From Gavia stellata (lineage: Eukaryota; Chordata; Aves; Gaviiformes; Gaviidae): a stretch of 64,000 bases of DNA. Made by a program: the position numbers and the translations under genes. Of this stretch, positions 12,901 through 22,261 are shown one piece after another. Position 1 is the stretch's first letter. The number at the start of each line of letters is the position of its first letter. Location of the stretch: the NCBI RefSeq assembly GCF_030936135.1, contig NC_082616.1, forward strand, positions 11,901,001 to 11,965,000, in the 5' to 3' direction. The notes beneath the pieces were generated by a model. The model ran no database searches. It saw only the letters and a program-made list of their open reading frames with translations, and was not told the origin of the DNA.

Positions 12901-15900
12901 AGCCAGCATTACTGGACTGAAACCAGCCCCTGTGTAGTTACTTGGTGTTTCTGCAACATCCAAACACGTTCTGGTTTATTACCTCCAGCACAGCACTGCA
13001 CAAACGCACCGAGCCACACGAGCTCTGACTGCAAAAGCTGGTTTCTCTGCACAGGTTGCCAGATGTTTCATTCTAAGAAAGCTTGCCAGCTGGGTGCAAT
13101 GTTTTGGAAAAGCACCAAGCCAGCTGTGTTCACCCTGTAGTCTAGGAGACCAGGAGATATGAGTAGCTCTGCCAGACTCAGCAGGTCTGGCACATCATTA
13201 CCTTCAGTGCCAGGCCAAGAAGAATCTAAAAACACCCCCTGCAAAGCCATCCCGATACCTGCACCACACCTCCCAGCACACCCAGCCTGGGTTGCTCCTT
13301 ATCCAGAGTATCCCAAGCCATCTGTCGTCATGGCTAACAGGAAGTTAATGACATAAACAAGGTAAATCCCACTTTTGTACACACTTCAAGTAAGCTCTCT
13401 TCAGACTTGTTCCTTCATATGTTTCACTCAGCTTCCACTTTAAGAAATTAATTCCCTAAACTGGTAAAAGCCCCTCTCCTGGCTCCTGTCTTGGAAGCAG
13501 CTAAGGCTCCTGGGTACCAAAAGTTCCGTTTGTGCAAAAGCCATGCTGGAACCCACAAACTAGACCTTTTTCTACCTGTGCTGCTTGAGCTAGTAAAGGT
13601 TTCAGTGCACAACAGACCAGGCTCTGTGCTAAAAGGTGGTGCCTTCTGTGGTCAGGACACTAACCCAGGGACCCGAGACCCTTCTTCATCTCACCTACTT
13701 TAGTTTTCAAACCAAGTTACCCTGTCACAAGCCACTGACTCTCTCCTCCTGAAAACTGTTCTGTCATGAATGAAGCGATGAGACATTCAAGAGGTTAAAG
13801 AATGAACACGCCGGCAGCTTAATTGCACAGGCGCTCCTTGGCTTCCAGTCACTTATCCACTCTATACTTCAATAATCAGTCAAAGGTAGGAAATGAAGAT
13901 ATATTCTGGTTGTGTACAAAAGAGCTGACAAAAAGGGTACCAGTGCCTTCCCTTTCTATCTTTCTGAATGGAACAACTCATTTTTCCTTAAAAATTGAAA
14001 AAATTATGCCTATGCATTTCATTGAAGGTAACTATTCAAGAAATCTACATGGAGATAGCTGTTGTCTGCACACAACTGAAAGGTACCCAGTAGGACTTAA
14101 AATACATCCCTAGTCGCAGCAGGTTTTGGTTACTTTAAGCACCACCCAGCTGTGTTGTGTCCTTTCCCTTTCATGACTAGAGATTCCACGCAAATTGCAA
14201 GTCTAAATCCTTTATGGACTGAAACCAAGACAGTGTATATACACCATAAATACTGTAAAAAAAGTCAGTAAAAGACTTAACTTCCTCTGAAATAATTAAA
14301 AAAAAAAAGTTACGCTACAAAGAAAGAAAACTCGTTTTCTTTCATTTCCAAGAGGCATAACTGCCACTGCCATTAGAATGGGCCACATTATGACTTGGGT
14401 CTGCTCCCCCAACTACCTCCAAAATGCTTATCAGGCGTGTATATTTTCTGAGATCCACTGCAGAAGAACCACTGCTCTATGCTATGTAAATAGGCATTAC
14501 AAAGAACACGTAGACAAAAATTTCGCTTCAGAATTAAAAAGAAGGATAACTGGAAATAAGGTAGGCATGCGTCTGTCCACAGGCCAGATCTGCCATTGCT
14601 AAACCCAAACTCCAACATGCTTCATATACTTCCACTGTTTTGTTATAAAGTCAGTAACTCAGAACTGAGTTTTGGGGCCTAAACAAATGGAAAAGCTCTC
14701 TAATGGAAAAGGGAAGCACAGAGTTTTACGGGACGGGTCATCAAGTCAGCTGAGAAATCTTCGATGGATTTTGTGCTCTAGGATTTTGTTAAGCATTTCT
14801 CCCTACCCAAAATGAACGCAAGTGTCATTAAGGGAATTGGGATCTCTGATGTAGCTGGAAAAATAACTGTCGCTAGAACATAATGTGACTTTGTGGTTAT
14901 GTGCATTGTCTTCATAGAAGAGTATATATATAATTCATCTCATTTAAGTTTAAGATTAGCGTAGCTTTAAGGCAAATAAGTCAAAGAGCAAGAAATTTGA
15001 CTAGCTAGACTAAATAAGCTTTCTGATTTGGGACTCATAATCAAAAGCGAAAAGAGTGCAGCTCAGGAACAGAGTTTCATTTTTTGATGCTCATTTTGGT
15101 AGGGAACTAATTACATAATCTCATCATATATAAATTGCCTCCACTGTTGATGGCAAAAGTTAAAATAGATGTTTTTCACTTGCCTCTTTTGCACTCTCTT
15201 TTGGATTTTCCTTCTCTTCTTGATCTAGGGAATAATTAAGAATGAGGTAAGAATAAAGTTGTGAACGTGAAATAAAATGAAGTTATATACAGAGAAATTT
15301 GTATCTTTTGTGTAGTTGCTACGACTTTGGGTATACACTGCCAAGAGTCAATTTCATGAACTTGCAGGTGCAAAAGAGGAAAGCAAGGAAATAAACGGTG
15401 ATCCAGGGTCCAGAGCAAACAGAAACAATCGTCTTAAAACAATTTTGAGTTTGCAGGACAGGCCAAATCCGGCCCTAGCACCACAGGAAGGCCAGGCAGG
15501 GCAGGAGAACACGTCACTACTGCTGTTCTGTGCGGGGTAGCTGACTACTCTTTTCAAAGTGAGCGAATTACAGGCTGGGACAGTAAACAGGCAAGTACTT
15601 CAGCTCACCCACTAGCCAGCCTCAGAGGGTACACAGGTAGCAGGAAGTGAGGCCAGACTGCATGCCATACTAATGATCATGAGAGTAAACATCGTTACAG
15701 GGCAGGGGTTGCAAGTTGTCACAGTGAGAGCTATCCTGAGCCTCCCGAACTGCTTCAGGAGACAGTCTGGACTCCATTCAGAATTAGGTGAGCAAAAGGC
15801 CACCGTGCTTTGCTGTCAGCCATTCAGCTGTTCCAAATTTACTGTATCACACTTGTGGATTCAGCTCATGGTGGTTTGAGAAACCATCTATGTTATTTTT

Positions 15901-18900
15901 TTACGAGAAGTGGTGTGAATTGCTGTATAGGAAGCATAGAAAGAATACAGTCTGCCACCTAAGTGGAAAGGACAGAGCGTCAACATCCTAAAAGACTCCG
16001 ATATGATGACTTGAAGTATCACCGCCCGTAACTTCAGCATCTAACCCCACAAAAGAATTGGTAACTCAAATTAAACATTTTGTTTTCTGTACAGCAGCAT
16101 CTAGGGAGAATTAGGCACCTTTGCACAGGATTAATGATAGCACAAACACCACTGTAACTCACTAATAAAGAAATGCCAGTTTCTGAAGCCATGTTTCTTT
16201 TCAGGACTAAGGTACTCATCTGAAGGCTGCAGGTAGGAATTCAAAGGAATGGGATTAATAGCGTTTAATCCCCTCCAAGACTGAGGCGTTCAAGTTAATC
16301 ACTTTTAGGAAGAGAAAAGTGGTGGTGCCCACCTTTTTGCATACTAGCCTAGAATTAAAAAAAAAAAAAAAAACAAAAAACACAAAACCCAACTAGATTA
16401 TGTTTTTTCTATAGTTTCTATCAACTCTGATGAATGAACACTTAGTCTGTGGATTTTTGGAGTTCTTTGGACTAATATACTGCCAAAGCACTCACCCAGG
16501 GAAGGAGATTTTGGCAGGTACAATCACAGAATTTCCAGCATCTACAATAACTTGTGGGCAAAAAATTGAAGTGCTCAGAAAACTAGTTATTCTAAATTGT
16601 AGTTTGAGTTTGGGCTCAGCTACCTAATTTCCACCAAAGCTCTGCTTTAGACACTTCAGTATTTCTGAAGGTCTGCACCAGGATCCCTAAAAAAAAGACT
16701 CTCAAACAGTACCAAGGATTAAATCTACCTGCAAAGGCTGTAAGTGTTTGGGTTTGCAGACTATGTTTTATTACAGAACAGCAGAGCCCAAGATGTGCTA
16801 CGCACTCTGCCCTCTGCTCACAGTGCGAAAGACACTTCTGCCCACCCAAAAAGAGTGGCAACAGGCTACACTGCCTCATCTCGTCTGTCACATATTGGTT
16901 CCATTTCTGCTATTACGTATTTTCTTTCCCTTACACTAATTATTGCAGATTAGTTAATTTCATCAATTAGACAGCATGGCAAAACTGACAGGATGGATGC
17001 AATGTGAGGTGCTAAATGGAATTAATTAAAAACAATACATTTTGTAAAAAATGAGTAATCTACGAAGTTTATTCTATTGCACTGGGAATCAGTTTCCTAC
17101 AGCATATTTCTCAGACAGTAATAATTAAAAACCAAACAATTAATTAGCATCAGCAAAATAAAATAATCTAAGACAAACCTGGTTCTGATAATGGGTTCTT
17201 TATCATCATATTCCCCAGATAGTATTCTTGGATGTTAATTTTCTACAATCAAAAGAGGTTAAAACAAATTTCAGTTACCATTTTCCACGCTTTTTCAAGT
17301 GTGCAGGAATTCAAGTCTTCTGGAGGAGTTAAGCATGAACGTGCCAGTGGAAAAGGGGGTTGAGACTACTAAATTGTAAGAAGCCTACCTGTCCCGTTTC
17401 CTTCTCCTCGTGATATTGACGGATGTGTTTTCCATGGCAGACCTCGTAAGTCCAGTAAGATTCAATCTTAAAAAAAAAAATTAAAAAAAAATTTAAAAAA
17501 ATATTTCTGTTTAGATACATCACACACATCCTCCCCCCCCCCCCCCCCCCAAAAAAAAAAAATTCCCCCAAAATTTTGGCTTTTGCAGCAATGAAGCGCA
17601 GCCCAAGGAGGTGGGCTTGGGCAGCCTCAAGAACAGCAGCACAGTGAATGGTCTCAGTGTTCCCCAAGCATTTTGATGACGTCCCAAATAAACACAACAG
17701 GCAAAGCTGCCTTAAATTTCACACAGATAAAACAAAGGAAAAAACATTAAAGAAGGTGTAAAGACTAAACTTGCCCCAAAATCACTGGGGCTAAGCTGTA
17801 GTAGCTCAGCACAGACTGTTTTTGGCAACTGCCATAGATACGTGCTTGTATCAAGCACCAATCGTGCTTGATCCACTCGTCCTTCCTCAATGACTTGTGT
17901 GGGATGTTGCACACATATAATACTTGTTTGGTACTAGGCTTGTTCTTGTAATATAAGACGTGAGTCTTTGAATTGGGATGACAGCTGAAAAATTGGAAAA
18001 CTTTCAGAATATCTAGAAGTATGTTCGTTTTGGTCTTCTAACACTTTCTGAGAAATGCTTTCCATTAGACTGTCACACATCATGGCTTGACTCCTGGAAG
18101 TATTTAAATCCACGTTTTTTAATTGCTACTACAGCAACCCAATTTATTTGGAACCCGAGATGTTCAATTATATAGAATTTTATCAGCAATATTAAGATAT
18201 AGTCATAAAGTTGTAGAGAACTTATTTTGGATTGAACTAGAACCTGAAGGCTGAGACATATTTATCCAGTTTACTACACTAAACCGTAAAACGGACTGCA
18301 CTGTGAACTTTTGATTAGCATTTAAATTATCAACACGGAAGTAACATACTCTATACGAACAGCTGCTTTGCTTAAAAAGAGGTTCCAGCAATTCTCCTGG
18401 AGTAGGACCTTTATAGTCCTTTTCTTCTTCCTAGAATAGAAAGATACTTCATTACATTAAAATAAAAACTAGTTTGGTTAGTTAATATTCATTTGCAGTA
18501 GTTAAAGAAAACTTATTGAAAATTAAAAGATACAAAACCTCACTAATTCCTGCCCTGAAGGAACTGTGTGGTGATTAGAAGAAAAAGATAATTTAGTTTA
18601 GTAAGAAGGGGCAAATAAAAGTCACAAATAAAGTAGTTGAAACAGAAGAGTTTTGTGGTTTAAAAAATACACACATGGCAAAACAGTAGGAGCTCTCAAC
18701 TCGCTCATGTCCAGAGTGGCAGCTTGGAGTGTGAACAGAAAAACAGCACCAACAATCTTTTAATTTGTTAGTCAATGCTGAATGCTGTACCGATACAGTA
18801 TAATTGGAACATCACCCAGCTTCTACATAATTTTTAAAAACGGATCGAAAAAGCACATGTAATACTGCAGAAGTTTATTTCTGCGTAATTTTTGCTCTAT

Positions 18901-20612
18901 AAACGTACATGCTATTGAGGAGATTTCCACACAGAGTTGTTCAGTACTAAAGATTTCTCACCTACACTGAAGCACTCCGTACTGTCAATCACTTAAAGGA
19001 TGAGGGCTATGTCAAAATGGAGGTCTCCAACATAGGAGTACAGCTTGTCTGTGCGAGCTCTCACGGTGTGAAAAAATGAACCATTGGAGGAACAAATGAC
19101 AAATGATAAACCTCGGCAAAGGCCTCCTCAATCTACCTTCTCTTGTACAAACAAATGTATTTATATACTTCTTTTTTTTTAATTGAAACCCCACATTGCG
19201 CATTCAGATTTCCAATTAAGGAACAGGTGACAGAGAATAAAGCTTACATTACTGGTTGTAGAAGCACTACTGGGATACTATTTTCAGATGCAGCAGTTAC
19301 GACAGCAGTGTTAACAACCTTTATAGTCGTTTACTAGCCTAGAATTTGACAATATTACTTAAATTACAAGAATTTCCCAATCAGTAATAGACCTAGCAAT
19401 AAACAGAAAGTTACAGCAATTGTTTGTTGCCAAATGAGGGCTTCAAGATTGTTCAGACTGGCCCCACTTAGTATAGAGCTAGTGTGTAATGCAAAGTGAA
19501 GGCATCTAACATAAACTGTAAAACTGTGAAGCATTCTACAGATGACTTTCCTTTTACAGGAAAAAAAAGTTTTTATTTTGAAGAAAAAAAAGTAACTGAA
19601 AAAATGCTGTAAAGACTCGTCTACAGTTTATCATTACAAAAAAGACTTGGCTGAACTTACCTCATTGCCACTTGCTATCAGCGGAAGTATACATTTGTAT
19701 TTTTCTTTGTCCGCAGTGGTCATTATAATGTAGTTATCCTCTTTGTACAGGACACCAGTTGTAGGCTAAGAAAACAACCAACGTATGGATTAGTCAGGTG
19801 TTTTTTTTAATGCTGCTTGTTAGAAATATTCCTGAATTGAGGAGTGGCACAGCTAATTCATAGGGCAAGTGGTCCGGAGTGTATCCTGGGTCTTAACTGT
19901 ATCACGGGCTTTGGCATTTAAGCTTGAAGCGGCTTGCCAGCACTTCCTTGCCTTCTCCTTTGCTTCCATCCTTCTACCTCCAGCCACATTCCTGCTCTCC
20001 TCCACACTCATCTTGCTCCTGCTTACTTATTTCCCATTCTCACGGAAGACCTTCAGGAACACCTCCCCAGCCGTTACGTTTTGCAACAGCCATTCCCGTG
20101 TTGACTTTCAGGACGGATTCCCCTGGGATTTTCCCAGCTGCCAGACCCAGGCCACGGCCTAACCCTCGCCCCCCGGCCCGGCGCCTCCGGACGTGCTTGG
20201 CACCAGGAGCCAGAACAGAGGGTGACGCTTGGGGCCCCCCCAAACCGAAATACCCTTTTTGTGGCGAGGGGGCTTCAAAAACAGCCGCCAAGCTGAGGGG
20301 GCTCCGGCCCTCGGCCCCGGCTCCCGCCGCCTGCGTTACCCTTCAACAGCCACGGCCGTCCAGCTCCGCCAGCGAGCGAGGGAGGCTCCAGGGAAGGAGT
20401 GAGGAGAGAGACCCCCCCGCCCCACACCCCGCCCCGGTACCGACCAGGCTGAACTCGGTGCCGGGCCAGTTCACCCTGAAGGGGATGTCGTCGCTGAGCT
20501 GAGGGAGCGCGCGGCCGCCCGCTGCCACCGCCGCCGCTGCCGCCGCCAGGAGGCCGCAGAGCAGCGCCCGCGGCGCGGCCGGGGTGGGCGCCCGGTGCCG
20601 GCACCCCCTCAT
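6889..20612 (-). CDS. ERLEC1: ERLEC1, endoplasmic reticulum lectin 1 (14 coding exons, 485 aa)
   Basis: This gene encodes the ER-lumenal lectin also called XTP3-B, which recognises trimmed N-glycans on misfolded glycoproteins and works with the SEL1L-HRD1 ubiquitin ligase in ER-associated degradation. The 14 exons join in phase to 1458 bases, 485 codons plus stop, against 483 in human as I recall. An N-terminal signal peptide (about residues 1-33, with an alanine/leucine core) is followed by two mannose-6-phosphate-receptor homology (MRH) domains, roughly residues 110-247 and 345-470. Each carries the W-x-Y-E-x-C-x-G-K ... Q-Y-H signature (residues 123-137 and 354-368). There is one clear glycosylation sequon, N199-G-T. 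The product ends in VPS without a KDEL-type signal. Unusual points are a GC-AG intron after exon 6 and a GTCGGT donor after exon 1. Identity is near certain from residue-level similarity along the whole length. Confidence 0.97.
7342..7417 (-). CDS. ERLEC1: ERLEC1 coding exon 13 (residues 437-462)
   Basis: Seventy-six bases from TTTTCAG to GGG|GTATGT. It encodes [15 protein letters not shown] and [10 protein letters not shown], the C-terminal part of MRH domain 2 with the conserved glutamate and the C-Q-Y motif. Confidence 0.95.
7611..7688 (-). CDS. ERLEC1: ERLEC1 coding exon 12 (residues 411-436)
   Basis: Seventy-eight bases from TGGCAG to GAA|GTAAGT. It encodes [20 protein letters not shown], a conserved MRH block with the R/G-D-C arrangement used in glycan binding. 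Confidence 0.95.
8083..8207 (-). CDS. ERLEC1: ERLEC1 coding exon 11 (residues 370-410)
   Basis: This 125-base exon encodes [14 protein letters not shown] and [11 protein letters not shown] with DGTQTV, the middle of MRH domain 2. It ends AG|GTACGG two bases into Arg411. Confidence 0.95.
8713..8772 (-). CDS. ERLEC1: ERLEC1 coding exon 10 (residues 350-369), MRH domain 2 core
   Basis: Twenty codons, phase 0, from CCCTAG to GAG|GTGTGT. It encodes the second MRH signature ([18 protein letters not shown]) with Trp354 and Cys359. Confidence 0.96.
9430..9591 (-). CDS. ERLEC1: ERLEC1 coding exon 9 (residues 296-349), frame-neutral
   Basis: Exactly 54 codons, phase 0 at both ends. It encodes [20 protein letters not shown] and SGSYCFHG, the entry to MRH domain 2. 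Its skipping would keep the frame and remove 54 residues. Confidence 0.95.
10025..10148 (-). CDS. ERLEC1: ERLEC1 coding exon 8 (residues 254-295)
   Basis: This 124-base exon encodes the linker between the two MRH domains, with [16 protein letters not shown] followed by a Gln/Glu-rich helix-like stretch and PFRRVKE. It ends GAG|GTATGA in phase 0. Confidence 0.95.
12593..12816 (-). CDS. ERLEC1: ERLEC1 coding exon 7 (residues 180-253)
   Basis: This 224-base exon completes MRH domain 1. It encodes QMTPYYP, the sequon GNGTPC, and the very conserved STVMYICHP and [13 protein letters not shown] blocks that carry the domain's C-terminal cysteines and E-Y ligand residues. It ends AG|GTACGG in phase 2. 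Confidence 0.96.
15184..15224 (-). CDS. ERLEC1: ERLEC1 coding exon 6 (residues 166-179), 41-base exon with a GC donor
   Basis: This 41-base exon encodes a Lys/Glu-rich linker ([13 protein letters not shown]) matching the charged linker of mammalian ERLEC1 inside MRH domain 1. It ends GAG|GCAAGT, the exact consensus of the rare GC-AG class. The only nearby GT would break the frame, while the GC site joins exactly to IPTKN in exon 7. Confidence 0.88.
17179..17242 (-). CDS. ERLEC1: ERLEC1 coding exon 5 (residues 145-165)
   Basis: Sixty-four bases starting in phase 0 and ending one base into the next codon. It encodes [12 protein letters not shown] and continues MRH domain 1. The donor is CAG|GTTTGT. 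Confidence 0.93.
17389..17466 (-). CDS. ERLEC1: ERLEC1 coding exon 4 (residues 119-144), MRH domain 1 core
   Basis: Twenty-six codons, phase 0. It encodes the first MRH signature ([18 protein letters not shown]) with Trp123, Cys128 and the Q-Y-H triad. The acceptor follows a long T-rich tract, with an 18-base G run (minus strand) further upstream. Confidence 0.96.
17470..17562. repeat. Low-complexity A/T tract next to an 18-base C run and a 12-base A run
   Basis: On the plus strand A/T homopolymers (about 17470-17505) are followed by C18 (17533-17550) and A12 (17551-17562). In the ERLEC1 pre-mRNA this reads U-run, G18, then the T-rich tract of the exon 4 acceptor. Exact run lengths in such a stretch are often uncertain in assemblies. 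Confidence 0.85.
18350..18430 (-). CDS. ERLEC1: ERLEC1 coding exon 3 (residues 92-118)
   Basis: Twenty-seven codons, phase 0, from TTCTAG to AGA|GTATGT. It begins with an acidic EEEKDYKGP stretch and ends with the conserved [10 protein letters not shown] at the start of MRH domain 1. Confidence 0.95.
19661..19765 (-). CDS. ERLEC1: ERLEC1 coding exon 2 (residues 57-91)
   Basis: Thirty-five codons, phase 0 at both ends, from TTCTTAG to GAG|GTAAGT. It encodes [12 protein letters not shown] and the following YKCILPL segment that leads into the first MRH domain. Confidence 0.95.
20445..20612 (-). CDS. ERLEC1: ERLEC1 coding exon 1 (residues 1-56)
   Basis: The start ATG is at 20612-20610 with G at -3. 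The exon encodes a signal peptide with an [15 protein letters not shown] core and then the conserved start of the mature protein ([18 protein letters not shown]). It ends in phase 0 at CTG|GTCGGT, a donor with an unusual C at +3. The better-looking GTACCG site four bases on would shift the frame into a stop in exon 2. Confidence 0.93.
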
Positions 20613-20668
20613 GCCGGCCGGCGGCTCGGGGGAGGGCGGGCGGGCGGGCAGCGGCAGGCAGCGCCGCC

Positions 20669-20676
20669 GCCACGTC
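20669..20676 (+). promoter_or_regulatory. GCCACGTC element, XBP1/UPRE-like
   Basis: GCCACGTC matches the core preferred by spliced XBP1 and related bZIP factors. It lies 57-64 bases upstream of the ERLEC1 ATG, inside the likely core promoter. An ER-associated degradation gene is a sensible target, but a single 8-base match in GC-rich DNA can be chance. Confidence 0.35.
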
Positions 20677-20678
20677 TG

Positions 20679-20697
20679 CTTCCGGCGGGGCGGGGCG
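20679..20697 (+). promoter_or_regulatory. ETS site plus Sp1-type GC boxes
   Basis: CTTCCGG (ETS family core) is followed directly by GGGGCGGGGCGGG (Sp1/KLF-type GC box). This arrangement is typical of TATA-less housekeeping promoters and fits a transcription start for ERLEC1 around 20630-20700. Confidence 0.5.
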
Positions 20698-20935
20698 GGC
20701 CGCCGCGCATCAACATCCGGGGCAGGCGCCGCGCGCCGCCTGCGCCGTTGGCGGGAGGCGAGTGAGTGCGCGAGCGAGCGGCGGGGCGCGAGGCGTCGCC
20801 GTTTCTGTGTGGAAACCCCCGCTCTGCCCCGCCCGGTGAGGGGGTGGCGGCGGCGCCGGGCTCGCTAACGGCTGCGGCGGAGCCGGGGAGCGCTTCACGG
20901 GAGCCCCCGCCGCCCTGCAGGCGTCGCGGCTGGCT

Positions 20936-20962
20936 GAGGAGGAGGAGGAGGAGGAGGAGGAG
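20936..20962 (+). repeat. (GAG)n trinucleotide repeat
   Basis: About nine uninterrupted GAG units in the CpG island upstream of ERLEC1. No coding role was found. Confidence 0.85.
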
Positions 20963-21555
20963 AAGCCTCTCGGAGGGTGAGGGCGGCGGCCGCGCCGGTT
21001 CTGTGAGGGATGGAGAAACGCTGAGGGGTGGGTTGTCCAGAGAACCGGGGACCTCACCCGTTTTAACGCGCCTTCCCTGGACGCCGTCTGTCAGGCGCCG
21101 AGGAGGAGCCCCTCGGTAGTCGGCCCTTCTGCCGCAGCTCCTCTGGACCTAAGCTGGTGGAATTCATCCCAAAAAAGAGCCCCGGCCCTGATGCGTCCTG
21201 GCGGCAAAGCCAGCGCCCGCTCTGCGGGAGGGCCGCTGCCGTTTCGTACCGCAGAAACGCCCCGGGAGGGCCGGGCAGCCCCGGCGCGGCAGCGAGCGCG
21301 GCGGGACGCCGCCCCGGGGTGCGGCGCGGGCGGGCGGGTGGTCCCGCGGGGGGAGCGCGCAGCGGGAGGGCTGATGTGCCGCGGTGGTACGCCGTGTGGG
21401 GCTTTCTCTTCTTTCCCACAAGCTTTTGCTGGTAGAGTAGTGCCAGCTACTGCGGTAAGTCTGGAAGACACAAAAAAGTGAGGAACACCATTTAATATTG
21501 CAGTAAATAGAATGAAGCACTTCTGTCTCTAGTTACGATGGAACTTAAGGTGAGG

Positions 21556-21615
21556 CACAGCTGGAATGAAATGGGCACAGCTGGAATGAAATGGACACAG
21601 CTGGAATGAAGTGCA
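21556..21615 (+). repeat. 20-base tandem repeat, three copies
   Basis: The unit CACAGCTGGAATGAAATGGG occurs three times in a row. Copy 2 differs from copy 1 at the last base only, and copy 3 differs at three bases near its end. Each unit contains an E-box (CAGCTG). Confidence 0.9.
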
Positions 21616-22143
21616 GGGTCTGGAGGAAGGAGAAAATGGGGCAATTTACTGTCTGCTTGGCAGTCGGTGACGGGCTGGCGTATGGGGATAATGGTAACGT
21701 CTGGGCAGTGTATAGCGATTCTTAATAAACCCTAATGAGCACGGTGGGCACGGAAATGTTTAGCGAGAGAAGTATATGAAGGCGAAGGAAGCAGATGATA
21801 CCAGGGAAAATCCCAGTGGTGGTGGAGAAAGATGACTCTGGATGGTTTGGTTTAAGATGTGTTTCAGGCCGTTCTTCGTCACTGTCGGGCCAGGAGAGTG
21901 CTGTGTGTGCGCACTTTCGCATTTGCATTGGGCAAAACCGGCTGAGTCTCAGCTGTTTAAGTAAATGGTTTGTAATCCCTTGGTTGACTTTTGCCCTGAT
22001 CAGAAGAACAATTTCCAGATGGGGATAATATAGGCGAGATGGCTTAAAACTTCACTAAATGGCTGCATCAGGTCTAGGCAATACTTTCGAGCTTTGCTGC
22101 TGTAATTTTCTTGTTTAAGGGCATAATTATTTTCTTCCTGTTA

Positions 22144-22261
22144 AACTGGTGCTAAAGCAGATATAGCTGTACTGGGAGAAGAATTCTTCTTTCAGTTCAA
22201 GCAACTGGTGCCAAAGCAGATATAGCTGTACTGGGAGAAGAATTCTTCTTCCAGTTCAAGC
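22144..22261 (+). repeat. 59-base tandem duplication
   Basis: Two adjacent 59-base copies (22144-22202 and 22203-22261) start AACTGGTGC and end CAGTTCAAGC. They differ at only two positions, so the duplication looks recent. No reading frame is involved. Confidence 0.93.

Larger units (their letters stand above)
20150..21400. promoter_or_regulatory. ERLEC1: CpG-island promoter of ERLEC1
   Basis: Very CpG-rich over about 1.2 kb and centred just upstream of the ERLEC1 start. It holds several GC boxes, an ETS-type CTTCCGG and a GCCACGTC element within 90 bases of the ATG, and no TATA box. A donor-like GGAGG|GTGAGG on the plus strand near 20978 suggests divergent transcription is possible, though no plus-strand gene was identified. 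Confidence 0.75.

Noticed and set aside
19924-20502. A 192-codon plus-strand frame overlapping ERLEC1 exon 1
   Set aside because: Antisense shadow in the CpG island, with Pro/Ser/Arg-rich composition typical of GC bias.
21063-21520. Several overlapping 90-126 codon frames on both strands
   Set aside because: All lie in the GC-rich ERLEC1 island, overlap each other in different frames, and have no recognisable domain.
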